A stretch of 43,670 nt of DNA from Fragilaria crotonensis (taxonomy: Eukaryota > Bacillariophyta > Fragilariophyceae > Fragilariales > Fragilariaceae): assembly GCA_022925895.1 (NCBI GenBank), contig JAKSYS010000531.1, forward strand, positions 1 to 43,670, read 5' to 3'. The position numbers and the translations under genes are program-made. Every line of letters starts with the position of its first letter. The first letter of the stretch is position 1. This document shows, piece by piece, positions 19,869 through 31,618 of this stretch. The notes beneath the pieces were generated by a model. It was not told the DNA's origin. It was given only the letters and a program-made list of their open reading frames with translations, and did not search any database.

Positions 19869-21031
19869 CTAGACACTTTCGTTAACTTTTCTTGTAGCCC
19901 GTCCGTTTCTAACGAAAGCAGATGGCACTTCTAGCATAATTGAATCCGCCTGAAATGACATTGGCACCAGGCGAAGCTTCCACCCAGCGGGTTGAGTCCC
20001 CAGGTCAACTTTCTTGTTTCGATATTGAGGTAACGGAAAGAACTTCCAGCCTCCCGCAACGGGCAATGCGTCATGCCCCTCTTGCAACGTCGGGACGACA
20101 ATATCATGCAGAAACCTCACGTATCGTTTGCTAGCTTCCTTTTTAGCTGGTGGATGCGTTATTTCCGAGGATTCATTTCCCTTGCACTCACTGCCGTTTT
20201 GGAAGAAACCATTCACTAGCACAGAAGCAGCAGTCTTTTCAGCTGTCTGTTCAGTCTCAGTGCTGAATCGAAGCTTTTTGCCATTCCTTGAGGCATCCCC
20301 CGCTAAACTGCCTGCACTGTCCATAAGCTCTGCAGCCCTTTTAGCTCCAGATAACTCCGATCTCCCAGACGACAGTTCGAGCAAACAAGATGCACCGATG
20401 GCGTCGTGGTTTTGGCATATCATCACGGGCGTGTGGTCTTTAATATCGCGACGTCCTTGCGCCTGTCGAGAAGGGCCAATCCCGTCACGAGATCTCGCGT
20501 ATGCCCATTCAGTAATCATCTCGCGTTTTTTACCTACTGGAGTTACCATCTCAACGTAGTCCATTATTGCAATACCTTCCCTCTTCAGCTGATTCCTTGT
20601 TTTAAGATTCAAGTCAAGATGCTTCTGCACCAACCCTGATCGGTCTCGAAGAGAATGTCCGACCTGCAAAGGAGAAAATTGTGAGGCTTCTGAGGACTGC
20701 GCTGGTGGCTCAATTCTACGAGTAGAATCCACGCTTCAAACCTTACCTTCATTTTCGTCGCACTGTACGTGATCTCTGCAAATATTCCTCTCTTGTCTCG
20801 CTTCAGAAAGCGATATCCTGCTGCTAGTGCAATATCGATGACGGAGCGGACGAGACCGGTTTTAAAGCTGCGGGATCTACTATCAACGTACTCCTGAATA
20901 AACATGTCCACAAGTCGTCGAAAGCGTCTATTCCCAATGAAGTTGTACATATTGTGCCCCCGACCGATCAATATGTCTCGGTCTCCTGGTCGTACCAGAT
21001 AACTCGATTCTGAGCGAGGAGATTTCTCCAT
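19869..21031 (-). CDS. DUF6824-domain protein, two exons
   Basis: DUF6824 is an uncharacterised domain strongly expanded in diatoms. The start at 21031 gives MEKSPRSESSYLVRPGDRDI; the domain spans about residues 15-95 with DRDILIGRGHNMYNFIGNRR, then a V(D)MFIQEY helix and KRGIFAEI. The intron is 20664-20746 (83 bases, GTAAGG...GCAG, phase 0), in the domain's usual last helix. Exon 2 continues GHSLRDRSGL and ends at 19869. The protein is 359 residues and intact. The C-terminal part has no known domain. It contains a basic stretch (NGKKLRF) and two blocks near the end (YVRFLHDIVVPTLQEGH and GWKLRLVPMSFQ) that look folded. Nuclear or DNA-binding roles have been guessed for such proteins, but nothing here proves one. 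Confidence 0.85.
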
Positions 21032-22146
21032 CGTGCAATTTGTGCTGTCAGGCACGTCGAGGCATTCGCTGCTGTTGATTCGTGTGATTTTTGTGACACT
21101 GATGTACGAAAGGACCACGAAAGTAGTTTCGATGTGTTCAGAAAATTGGTACCTGGTAACACCGACGATACAATGCTTGTATTCAAATACATATGCATGT
21201 ACCAGAGTTTACATCAATGTGTTTACGATTACAGTAGTCTATCATGCAAAAAAACACCGAGGTCGTGTGTACCACTACCTGGTACAAGTACCACTGTTTA
21301 CATGAAGGATTCAGTTTGAATGTACAATGCACGGAGTACTGAACCATAAAGCATATGTCTACTAGAGTACAAGTATCTGGTATTGTTAGCCGTATGCTAT
21401 GGTACACGGTATGTATGTTCGTGAAGAAAAGTATGCATACGTCACACAGGACGCACCCGCAAAGGGACGGAACTTTGGCATGACCCATAACCCATATCTC
21501 ATATCATGCAGAACGTGCTGTCTGCTGACTGCATAGAATTGGAACTAGTAGGGGTCTACTTCTTGGTTAATAAGAATACGGACTACACGTATGTCATACC
21601 TTTGCACATGGATACCTATGACATAGTAGAATCGGTGTATGGGATCCTATGTACGACTGACCGAAGCGAACGATGCGTACATGTACCAGAACTCTTAGTT
21701 GCAGAATACAGTAGAAGCCACTATCACCTGCGAAGGCAAAAGAACGAACTTGCGCGAGCAAGGCTGCAAAATTGAGGATCATAAACTAGATGCGATTGGT
21801 TTTTCTACCAGGTACAAGTACCGTGTTCGTAGTACAATTATTAACATAAGTTGTTGCGTTCCCGGTTCCGGGCGCCAGTGCTCCGCGGCAAAAAAACGAT
21901 TGTTGAGTCTATTTAATTTTTCATACAGACGTCGACAGGGATCATGAACCGTTTCGAATTCGTGCGCATGAAACTGCACCATCGTTGACTTTCGGAAACG
22001 TCAATTTGCGAACACGAAACACTGACGCACCTTCATAATTTTACTTTGTTGAGTAAAAGGCAGCAAGCATCCTGAGAACAACAGCGAAGTCATATTACGA
22101 TATAGCCTTCAATTTAGTTTATGGGCAAGGGTACCAGGTACCCTTA
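21032..22146. other. Intergenic region, GTAC-rich
   Basis: More than 1 kb with dense GTAC and CATATG words (ggtacaagtaccac near 21280, gagtacaagtatctgg near 21366, accaggtacaagtacc near 21809). An open frame at 21506-21775 has no domain and no supporting context. No gene is supported. Confidence 0.45.
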
Positions 22147-22610
22147 CTAACCTTCGGACCTCATGTCGTACAGCCCGACCAAATGGTCATGCTTCTGTTT
22201 ACAAAGTGGTACGGTCATAGTACACAAGTCGGTAGGATGCACTTGGCCAAACGCTACACACTTCTTGCACTGCATGGAAACATGATAAATTGGACTTTTT
22301 CCTTGAAATTGACTTGGGTTTGGATGACTGACATGTTGTAACAATAGATTAAATGGTCTTCTAAATTGAACATCCTCATTATGTACACGATAGTTTTGAT
22401 TGTTGCCTGCTTCTTCAACAACCATGATATGACAGAAGACATGTTGAGGTTGATTAGGAAACCAGTTTGTGATCGCCTTGTATGTTGATCATGTGTGATT
22501 GGAGTCTACAAAGAGTTGTACATCCACATCCTTCCCTTGGGGTGGAACTTCATTCGGTGTGATTGACTCTCTCATGTAACCATAAAATGATACCTTTAAA
22601 AAAGACAAAT
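22147..22610 (-). pseudogene. Ty1/Copia retrotransposon remnant: RNase H end of pol
   Basis: In two minus-strand frames I see the diatom Copia (CoDi-like) RNase H region: FYGYMRES and LFVDSNHT (family FVDSDHAG), WLLKKQATIKTIV (family WFSKKQATIETSV), YNMSVIQTQ (family DNMSVIHNTQ), then VHPTDLCTMTVP and HDHLVGLYD, which match the end of pol. Stops and shifts are many and the second Asp of the DNMS motif is lost, so this is a dead copy. No LTR pair was found by eye. Confidence 0.7.
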
Positions 22611-22619
22611 CTGATTATA

Positions 22620-24972
22620 TAGGTTGACCTCTGGTAGGAACTTTTCCAAGGATAAACAAAGTACCTAGCCATGGCAGATTTCTCCTATTGGTGATAGTGC
22701 AAAGAATTCTGGGATTGATTATGACAATGGTTGGGAGATTGTCCACGGTAGTGGGTGGCCATACACCAATCATACTTGGTAGCATATTTCTAGCTGTGTT
22801 GGGTGGAAATCAAGGGTGTGGAGGAGTGCAGGTGGATTGTTCCCTAAGCATTGGACAAGGAATCATGTATTGGCTGCTAGTAAACCATTTTTGTGTTTTT
22901 CCACCTTTGGGGTATGCAGCTGGAGCTGACTTAGCTTCCTGTTCCAGCCATTGCCATCAGAGGGGCAAGTTGCGGCATTAGTGTTGATCTGGTAGTTTAC
23001 GACAGTTTGCTAGTATAAGAAAATGTGGATCCAGTGGGGACAGCCAAGGGATGCTACAGTTTTGTTGAACTGTCATCCCAAGTCAATTTGCTGCACACAA
23101 CAAAGTGGTTCATGAATGACAAACTTTAATCAAGTCATGCATGTACTTACTATGATGCATCACATGGATAGAAGAGATAGGTGTCAGAGTCTGCTTTGCC
23201 AAAATAGTACCAATGAACTTGTTGTTGGATTTCTGATGATGTGGTGGTCAGCTGTTGGTGTGCCTCATGCTGATTCACATCACAGAACTTGCACAAAACT
23301 TGGGAAGAGCAAAAGAAATGCAACTCATCAGTTGCCTTGCAAAAGCAGGCATGGGCTGTCATTTGAACAAATAACCACCCAGACATAGTACAATATGGAA
23401 TAAGAAGACAATGAAAAAGTAGTAGTAGTCTCTAGAGGTAAGGAAACAAAATCCCACACAACAAAGCACAATTTTCAAGTGATGGAGACATGCTTTTCTA
23501 CAAGAAATATCTTTAGCGCTCACCATCTTTTCTGCAATTTGCTGCACTTCATTTTGATCATAAGATTGAGCCCAAGCACTGGTGTTCAAGTCATCAAACT
23601 TTGCAAATGCGTGCCTGGTCTTGAAGGTCAGCAATTCGTTGACGGACCTGACGGTTATCTTCTGCTTGTTTGGTCAGGGAGCAAATTGACTCATAGTAAA
23701 GAGCACAGATGTCATGGATGATGTTCATCATGTTGCTGTTAATGTTGTGGACCATCAGCCAGTGGCATGGTTGCTTGTGGCACTTGCTGGAGCTGATGAT
23801 ATATCCAATGCACCAACATAATCATCAAGTTGCTGAAGACTTGACTGCATCTGTTGGTGAAGATCACCAGCTAACTCCCAGAAGTAGAGAAAACAAGATG
23901 GCTTCCCATTATGAAATGAGGCTCAATTCTGCAGTGCACATTCAGAACGGGTTGTCAGCAATCCAAATCTGACGGAGGATGTGTCAAATATGATATAGTA
24001 ATCCTCGGGATCCTCATGTTCATTATCATCGCCAGCATGCCTTCCCGCCTTGGCTTGTCCACGCTTATCCCAGTTCTGAATGATTCCTAGACGGTTGGAC
24101 CAAATGGAGGCCAAAACATCCTCTAGTACCTTCTCTGGAGTGGCTTACATCAGTGCAGTAACTTCACGATCATGCTGAGAACAGTTAGTAGGGATTGCAA
24201 AATTTTTATGGCATCCTGATAGTTGTGCAACTGGATTGAAAAATTCATCATTTCACCTATCAGAGATTAGCTCAAATGCAGTTGGAGGTCTTACAAACTG
24301 AATTCCCTGCAGCATCAATTTCAAGATGAATCCTTGCATTTGCACGCTGAAGAAAAGCAGACTTGATATCATCCTGGGTGAGGCACATAGATAACTGCAT
24401 GTATGGAATAAGACCTTGCCACTATCTACTACCAGCAGATTGACAACGTGCTTCTTCTGCTGTTCTTGCTGGGCACTCAAAACAATTTCTCAAGTCTGTT
24501 TAGCTACCTGCCTTGTGTGGGTCCAGGACACCAGGGTGTTCTTGAAGCCATTCAATCTAGTAGTACGTGGTGCAACTCCAGCAGTTTGTGGGCTAGTAGC
24601 TGTGGTGGACACGATCCATGACACTGGACACAAGTTTGCTACGCCAGCACATTTCACCTGCATATTCAATTCTTGCGGGCTTAATGTCTTGTTTCTTGAC
24701 AGATTGCCATGGCTTGGCATCAAGATCAAACACCAGAGTCCCTCTTTCTGCTGGAAGGCCAGAAACAACTGCCTTTTAGCATTTGAAATAATGTTTTCAT
24801 CATGATCGTCTGCACTGTCATTGCAATCATCAGCTAGATCAGGCTGAAGACAACAACTCACCTCTTGCAGACTGCTCATCGCAGTTGGAAAGAAACGAAA
24901 CAAACCTTCATGAGCGAATACATGTGACAATTGTAGCAATAGGCTATAAATGTTCAAAACTTCCAACTTCAA
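22620..24972 (-). pseudogene. Unassigned decayed coding DNA upstream of the Copia remnant
   Basis: A series of minus-strand frames with protein-like composition runs toward the Copia RNase H remnant. They include 24972-24490 (160 residues with LFLAFQQKEGLWCLILMPSH), 24114-23923 (IWSNRLGIIQNWDKRGQAKA, then DPEDYYIIFDTS) and 23634-23359. All are short and broken by stops. I do not recognise a family; the Copia gag/integrase part is one option but the hallmark motifs are missing. An unrelated ancient transposon is equally possible. Confidence 0.35.
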
Positions 24973-24997
24973 TGTTGGGGCATGGTGACATAATGGA

Positions 24998-25057
24998 TTT
25001 TGAAGTTTCGAACATTCATCTCAATACATTGGTCATGAATGTTTCGAAACTTCAAAA
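24998..25057. repeat. Inverted repeat (hairpin)
   Basis: The left arm (24998-25019) starts TTTTGAAGTTTCGAA and ends CATTCAT. The right arm (25035-25057) is its reverse complement apart from one extra A. A 15-base loop separates them. It lies at the right edge of the decayed coding DNA and could be a MITE-like relic or an element end. Confidence 0.8.
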
Positions 25058-26423
25058 CTTTGATGTTTTGTTAGAGTTGGTACAAGTACTACGTCCCGTT
25101 ATATTGTTGCATTATGCTACTACTACATACAAAATACAAAATACAATATGCCATAGCAAGATTATTCTGATGGAAGTACCGTTCGGAGCATTCGAGTACA
25201 GTACTGGTCCTAGTCTTGAGTCTTGAGGTCAACGGCGGTTTGCGAGGCAGCCAAACTTCATATGCTATTCCGTTGGGAGTTGGCGGTCTGGAGTGTGGAT
25301 ACAATAGTGGGTCCGGAATTGTACGACATTTTAAAGAGTTGAGTTTAAGATCGTTCTTCGGACGCTCAAGATCGGGCCGACTGTATATAAGGTAACCGTC
25401 GTTAAAGTACTTTGAGCTGTGAGTGCAGACGGAAGCGAAGGTTGAATGTTAGGTCTATGGTACAAGCATAAACATAGTACCTGGACTAGAAAAATTATTC
25501 GCTGTATCGGCACACTTCATACACAACTTCTAACGGCAGCAAATTGAAGATCTCATAAAGGGCTTTCTTTTCAGCTACTCAAAGCAGTGATACAGTGTAT
25601 ATTGATGGAGTTATGAGTGGTCTAATTTTATTTTTCGAGATTTTTTTAAACATAGTAACTGGACATTCAGTCACTAGTGTGGCAAATTGAGTCCCTTTTG
25701 ACAATCTCAAGTCGGAACAGGTTTTTCTTCACGTTACAAATACATCGGAAGGGTCTATTCTAGGAGTCTGCCATCTTGGAATTTATCTATTCAGCAATGA
25801 TTACATTCGAATTGCAGTTGACATGGACAGCAGGAATATTTCGTGGTTCGTAATTGAACGCATGCTTTTGCGACCGTAAATGCGATTAAATTAGTAGCAT
25901 GTAATTTTTTGTATGGAAGGTGCCGTAGGATTAAAAAATTGCGACGTGAACGCACTTCTATAATCAAAATTGACTTTGACCATGTTGACTTTGAAGCGGC
26001 CGCAAGAAATGCAAAAGTTGGATATTTGACTGCAAATTTGACAGAATATTAGATTACCGGCATACCAACAAGTACTAACAGTGTAATAGAAGCAGTACTG
26101 ACGTTCGTTGCTTTGACATGATACAAAATGTGCAATTTAATTACAAGCGAAAGTTTACATTCCCAAAAAAATCCAAAATTTTAACTCGCCCCATCTTTTG
26201 AACTGTCCCACCTAACCACAAACAAGCTACGGTAACCCCATATGTTTAAGGGCGTAGTACTACTCTCTAGTTAGTGAAATCGTCAATCTTCGTGCATGTA
26301 TGTGGTGAAATTAGCGGTTTCTAAATCCGTCCAGCTACTCTCGTAATTTTGGTTGTCCAGATACTATGTTTATGCGAGTACGACAAAAACGTGAGTAGGC
26401 GTTCAACGGCTCAAGATAGTGCA
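25058..26423. other. Long intergenic region
   Basis: AT-rich DNA without a supported gene. It contains GTAC words near 25080-25210 and poly-T/poly-A patches near 25620-25650 and 26160-26170. A short direct repeat (ttgactttgaccatgttgactttga) lies near 25970-25994. The last part borders the left TIR of the Tc1/mariner-like element. Confidence 0.4.
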
Positions 26424-26425
26424 TA

Positions 26426-26470
26426 TGGCTTGTTTCGCTTCGTAGCAAAATATAGTGCAACTCGTGTAGG
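26426..26470. repeat. Left TIR of the Tc1/mariner-like element
   Basis: TGGCTTGTTTC plus imperfect continuation, inverted relative to the right end at 30049-30093; flanked by TA. Confidence 0.75.
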
Positions 26471-26696
26471 ATCAGTACAAAATCCGTGACGTCTTCGTTT
26501 TATGCCAGGGGATGGCAGCCTCGCACATCGAAACAAGACGATCGAAACCACACCAAAAAAAGTTGTTCGGACCATGATATTGTAACGACAACTTCACCAA
26601 CTTACACTTCGTAACTGCCGAGCCTTTTGTTGCGACTGGATCAATAATATACTTCAAGGCAGAGTTTAACTTGCGAGGGTCGGCAGTTGAGACATA

Positions 26697-29600
26697 ATGA
26701 AGACGCTCGCAACGTATTATCAGTGTTGGCTTGAAATCACCAAGCAACAACGATACCGAGACAAATGGCTGTCAGACGAACTCTATTTCCGTGCAATCAA
26801 TGCCCAGTTTCCAACTCTCAAGGCCCTTGGATTCGATAGAGGCATGTTGAACAAAGCAATTTCATCATGCGAAGGCGCAACACTTGATGACTTCACAGAA
26901 TTGAATGATACTGGCCGATTCCGGAGGTCAGCCAAAGGCCTTGATATCTTCGGCAATCCAAAACGAAAGATCTGGGGATACTACGTAACAGATCCCGGAG
27001 GATTGGTCGAACGTCCGCCAGATGGAAAGAAATGTTTCTTGTCTCTGTTGCAAGACGCAGGAATAAATGATCGCTATAGTGTGGCACGTGGTTCATCGGA
27101 AATTGTGGATCTGACGACGGAAATTCATATCAATCGAGAGCAAAGAGGAAAGCTGAAGCAGGTGCAGCTGTTGCGGCACAATCTCCTGGTAGTCAGAAGA
27201 AAGCAAAGGCTTCTCAACTTGCTTCTGGATCTGATTCGGCAATTATCTCGGTAGAGAGCTACTGGGACAGTCCGGGGCAAAAAGCTCTTCCTTGGGAGCT
27301 CAACCGACAACCGAAGCGTTGTTGATGTTCTTCAGCAACGTATAGAAAGGCTGCAGCAAGTCAATAGAAGTCCTGACGGGTGGAGAGACCTCATTGATAA
27401 GCATGATGTAGACAATCTCTGTTCTCCGTATGATATCTTCATAATACGACAGCGATGCTCCATTCTTTGCTTAGCATATATCATGGCCTTGGAGGAGATG
27501 AACTCTGCTCGGTGGGTAGAAGATTGCTGCTCCCAGGCTGTCTATGATAGCAATAGGATGGGCATTGAAGCCGCAACCAGCAAGCTTACAGTTGCAGGCT
27601 GGAATATCCTACTGCGAGCGAATCGCGAGCACTTTCCGTTACCAGACCCGAAGATACATAAACAAAAGAAACCACTCCCTGATCTTCTAGAGTACTTCCG
27701 TGAAGAAATCACATTACCATGGATTGACTACTGTATTGGAAGCCTTGCTGACCTAACAGTGGAATCGGCACGTAACGAGCTGATCACTAAGATAATTCCT
27801 AACTATTGTTCGCAGGTGAATGACGATGACACGGAGGAGAATGCAACAAACGAGAACGGTGAATCTAGTACTACAATTAAAGACTGCTGCCCACTCCTTC
27901 AGACGTATCTAGATTCTCCTATCTCATTGACGACAACCTGGCGATGGCTTCGACGTCTCGGCTTTCATTACGACAGTCGCAAGAAATCCTTCTTTGTTGA
28001 TGGGCATGAGAGACCCAATGTCGTATTCCACCGGAACGAGTTCTGCACGAAATACCTATCGAAGCTTGAACCTCGAACCCATCGATGGATTCAAGTGAGA
28101 AGAGAAACTGTGGAAAAGTGGAAGTCAGAGAAAAGAATTTCAGACGACGTCGGAGGTCAAGGATATTCTTACCAAGAGCAGCCTTCGGGCAAAGAAATGA
28201 TTGAATTCCACGTGGACGATTTTGATTTTCTTCATTCGGTTGCGGAGGAAATGGGCTTTGGTATGTTTGGAGGGAACCTCAGCGTTCGCAAGCCGCTAGG
28301 TCTGAAACCACTGATGATCTTCGGCCAAGATGAAAGCGTGTTCAACCAGTTTCTGCTCAAATCACGCCAATGGGTTGGGCCACTAGGTCAACGTCCACTT
28401 TTGCCAAAGACGGACGGAATGAGCCTCATGCTCTCCGCAATTCAATCGCGTGAAACCGGATTCGAGTTCCGATCAGTCGGATTCAGATGGAAGAAATAAA
28501 TGAGACTCGTCGTGGTCATAACTATGTTGACCTTGATGCAGCGATTGCAGTTCATGGCCAAGTGTCCAAGAAAGACCTGGAAGAATCGCCATTTGTTGTG
28601 AGTTTCGGTGGGAGCAAACAACGAAGGGTATTGGACTTACAATCACATGAGCATGCAGTTTGAGGACTGCGTCGACTGCATCAAAGTTATATACCCCCAA
28701 TTTGACTTCGTTTTTCTGTTTGATCATTCGCAGGGACATTCAAAGAAATTGACGGGCGGTCTAGATGCTTACAGTATGAATAGAAGCTATGGAGGAGCAC
28801 AACCAATAATGCGTGAGTCAAAAATAAAGGAACACGATGGGTACCTCGGGATGCATGCTGCACGAACCTTAAACGTTGGCGACACACAATCTTTTGTGTT
28901 TACCTCGGAGGATGATGGTCCATTCTGGATGTCACCACAAGAACGGAACTTAACCGTGATGACCGCATACTCCCATCTCCGGCAGGCATTCCGCGAATGC
29001 GAAACAAAACCATCGCTGAACTCAAATCGGAGCTCGCTCCACTCAATATCTTGAGCAATCGCCGCCAATATCGCCTGACCGAATTACAACAGATTGCAAG
29101 GGATAACAATTTGGATCCAAAAGTGGAAAGGACAAGGGAGAAAAAGGTTGGTTAGGCCAGCCGAAAGGTCTCATGCAAGTCCTTTGGGAGCGAGGATGGA
29201 TAGATGAAGGCAATATTGACAAGTATACAATGGATATTGCGAAGGACAAGAATGATGGTGAAGATATGGAGGATGCCGAAAATTGGAGCTTAAAATATCT
29301 GATGGCATCGTGTCTTGACTTTGCTGAAGAGATGACAGCGTTGCAGCATGGACATGCACTTGGAGTTTCGGTCCTCATCACTCCAAAGTTCCACGCCGAA
29401 ATGGCCGGCGAGGGAATTGAATACAGTTGGGGGTGTCGAAGAGTGTCTACCGCAAAATGCCACTGGATTCTAAAAGGGAAAGACATCTTTCAAGGCGTTA
29501 GTGAAAGAATGTACAAGCAGAGATGTCCTCAAAACAGTGACAGTGCGAAAGCTTTCGACGGGCACGATCATACATATGTGCATACTTTGTCCTTCATCAA

Positions 29601-30032
29601 CAAAACCTGAACAGTTGCGAGGACAGTATTCCTACAGCACTCACCTTGCCTCGGATTGAACGCGTCAGGAAGGAATTCAAAACCCACCGAGCTGTAGTTG
29701 ACTTTGATGCTGGCTTTGTGCAAAGCTTTGTCTCGCCTGCAATAGAGGACGTTGTTCTGATGGCAGCAAAGAATGAAACGCCAGCAGCAGGAGTATAACG
29801 TCTGAGACGCTATCGGTACTTTCGGAAATGCAAGACCGATAAAGACGAATCTGTTCAACGTGCAGCTCACCTTCAATTATTCTCGTTGCTTCTTCATCGT
29901 TTCGGCCTCGTAGTGCAAATAGATGCGAATGAAACAGATTGTCGAAGATATAGATTTATGGATCATACCGAATTCTTGTTCTATTTTGAGGAGACTGCCG
30001 GAGGATTGGAGGCAGTTTCTCAGTTCAACTAA
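26697..30032 (+). pseudogene. IS630/Tc1-mariner-type DDE transposase, multiply frameshifted
   Basis: The N-terminal part at 26697-27170 (MKTLATYYQCWLEITKQQ) probably binds DNA. The largest intact block is 27483-28499 (338 residues): TTTWRWLRRLGFHYDSRKKS, FFVDGHERPNVVFHR, then the first acidic block FGQDESVFNQF. The second Asp is in FLFDHSQGHSKK (about 28722), followed by SYGGAQPIMRES. The third acidic residue is in ITPKFHAEMAGEGIEYSWG (29380-29440). C-terminal coding similarity runs to a TAA at 30030, about 60 bases before the right TIR. At least four frame jumps occur (near 27140, 27300, 28490-28600 and 29590), so it is not translatable as read. A broadly distributed fungal/algal family has the same VDGHE and DDE blocks. 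Confidence 0.82.
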
Positions 30033-30048
30033 AATTTTAGAATACTGA

Positions 30049-30093
30049 GTCTACGTGCTCCTACCATATATTGCCTCATGGTGAAACAAGCCA
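30049..30093. repeat. Right TIR of the Tc1/mariner-like element
   Basis: Ends GAAACAAGCCA followed by TA; reverse complement matches the left tip over 11 bases and then partially. Confidence 0.75.
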
Positions 30094-30095
30094 TA

Positions 30096-30619
30096 CTTAC
30101 TGCATACGTGTCTTCCTTATTACAACAACAAGTACTGTACCGGTAGCATCGCCCTCGAAACTATGCATACAAGTCTACACGAGTGCTGCAAGATTGTACG
30201 TGTATGCACGAGGGTGAAACGTCGTGCAACATAGTCATATGAGTACAGTTCTTAAGTGAATCTGAATGTCTAACGAAGTATCTACCACAAGTTTTCTGTA
30301 TTCATACGTCCTATGTTATACCGATATGCCCTTCGTGAAACAGTTAGAGACGGTCGATGATTGAAGGAGAAGCACAGATTGCACTTAGCGATATCCGCCT
30401 ATGATTGGCACATGGTACATGGTTCATGTACTCACTTACACGTGCACCTATAGTCTATAGTCAAGAGCTGCTGTAGGGGAGTAAAGCAGACGAGAAACGA
30501 GAAATGAGCATGAAACATGAAACACTTCTAACGAAGGCCTTCTTGTACGAAACTTCTACTGAGGTTGTCGCTCTTTTGCTCGCAGTATAATACGTCCCTA
30601 TCACAAGGAAATCCCAACG
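30096..30619. promoter_or_regulatory. 5' flank of the zinc-ribbon gene
   Basis: The stretch carries GTAC words (aagtactgtacc at 30130, ggtacatggttcatgtactc near 30415). The promoter of the following gene should be here. No gene is seen. Confidence 0.4.
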
Positions 30620-31618
30620 ATGATGGATGTGAGCTGTGTTACTAGCGCAGAACCGCAGCGACAGTCTTCGCTGCTTCTGTTGAAAGTTGAGGGAAGAGAG
30701 TTCGATCTCACAAACCTTGTTCCAGCACGAAAGGTGAATGATTTGAGCGAACCATCGTTGTATCCAGCGAAAGCAGAGCTTCTGAAGTGTTCAGTTGAAG
30801 TTGAAGGAATCAACTCAACCGCTGATGGAAGGTCGCCTATGATTAGATCGCAAAGCTGTCGAGAAGCAGACAAGCTGCGACCATCGCTATACCCAAACCT
30901 TAAGGATTTGGACTTGTCTTTCGATACGCAAGACGTTGCTGACATCTTCAGCAGACTGTCACGTCGAAAATCCACTGGCACTCTATCAAGCCGGCCTCTA
31001 GATGACGTGAGCCAAGCAGACCTTTTGATGAAAGCCAAAATGAAGCTCACACCGACTTCGTCATTAAAATCCGACTCCGTATTTGACGAAGTGAGAAGCC
31101 CCAAGGCTGCGATGGCGTTCCTCTCGAGAGCTCCTGATCCACCGCTATCTTATTCTATCAACAGAGAATTACCGCACCGACAATCAGAAATGATGCACGA
31201 TGCCGTCAACGAATCGTTGCCAGGCGCTTTATACGCCAATACATCAACGCAGCATGGCCACTCTGTCACTATTGAGCGCCACCGCTGGTCTCCTGAACGA
31301 GAAGTAAGATCAACGACCTTTGGACAAGTCCAACATTCACCACGAGCTACCAGCCCTCTCCATAAGATCGAAGTTGCTCCAGGGTTCGTTATGGATCTCC
31401 GTGGAGCGCATGAGACCGTTCAGGCTGTAGAGTCTGGAGTTGCCGCCTCCGTGCCATGTGCCTGGTGTGATGTCTGCCTGCTGTGTGTCCCTGATGCGGA
31501 AGCAGTGATTTGCCCGGATTGTCGAGTGCTTACTCCAGTGGTGGAGGAGGAAGGGAGAACAAAGTATCTGATGAGAAGAGGAGTCGGACTTGGTCTCAAG
31601 GACGATCCAGTTGATTGA
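30620..31618 (+). CDS. Hypothetical protein with C-terminal zinc ribbon
   Basis: 332 residues from ATGATGGATG (MMDVSCVTSAEPQRQSSLLL). The first 250 residues are Ser/Arg-rich and probably disordered, with several SR/SP phosphorylation-like sites (RSQSC, RRKSTG, RWSPER). Near the C-terminus a folded module begins APGFVMDLRGAHETVQAVES and contains CAWCDVCLLC followed by VICPDCRVLTP: CxxC and CxxC pairs for a zinc ribbon. Similar modules at protein C-termini occur in other diatom hypotheticals, as far as I recall. The frame is intact. A further open frame (31590-31886) overlaps the end and could be a missed extension. Function unknown. Confidence 0.72.
   Translation: MMDVSCVTSAEPQRQSSLLLLKVEGREFDLTNLVPARKVNDLSEPSLYPAKAELLKCSVEVEGINSTADGRSPMIRSQSCREADKLRPSLYPNLKDLDLSFDTQDVADIFSRLSRRKSTGTLSSRPLDDVSQADLLMKAKMKLTPTSSLKSDSVFDEVRSPKAAMAFLSRAPDPPLSYSINRELPHRQSEMMHDAVNESLPGALYANTSTQHGHSVTIERHRWSPEREVRSTTFGQVQHSPRATSPLHKIEVAPGFVMDLRGAHETVQAVESGVAASVPCAWCDVCLLCVPDAEAVICPDCRVLTPVVEEEGRTKYLMRRGVGLGLKDDPVD

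Larger units (their letters stand above)
26426..30093. mobile_element. Tc1/mariner-like (IS630-type) DNA transposon, about 3.7 kb
   Basis: The left end is TGGCTTGTTTC (26426-26436) preceded by TA (26424-26425). The right end is GAAACAAGCCA (30083-30093) followed by TA (30094-30095). The 11-base tips are perfect inverted copies; beyond them the similarity continues imperfectly for about 35 more bases (GCAA, TATA and CGTGTAG/CACGTAG blocks). A TA duplication is the Tc1/mariner hallmark, and the plus-strand gene inside encodes an IS630/Tc1-type DDE protein. The gene is broken by several frame jumps. Confidence 0.85.

Noticed and set aside
21506-21775. 89-residue plus-strand frame
   Set aside because: No domain or context; lies in GTAC-rich intergenic DNA.
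30601-31104. 167-residue minus-strand frame
   Set aside because: Antisense shadow of the zinc-ribbon gene; no domain.
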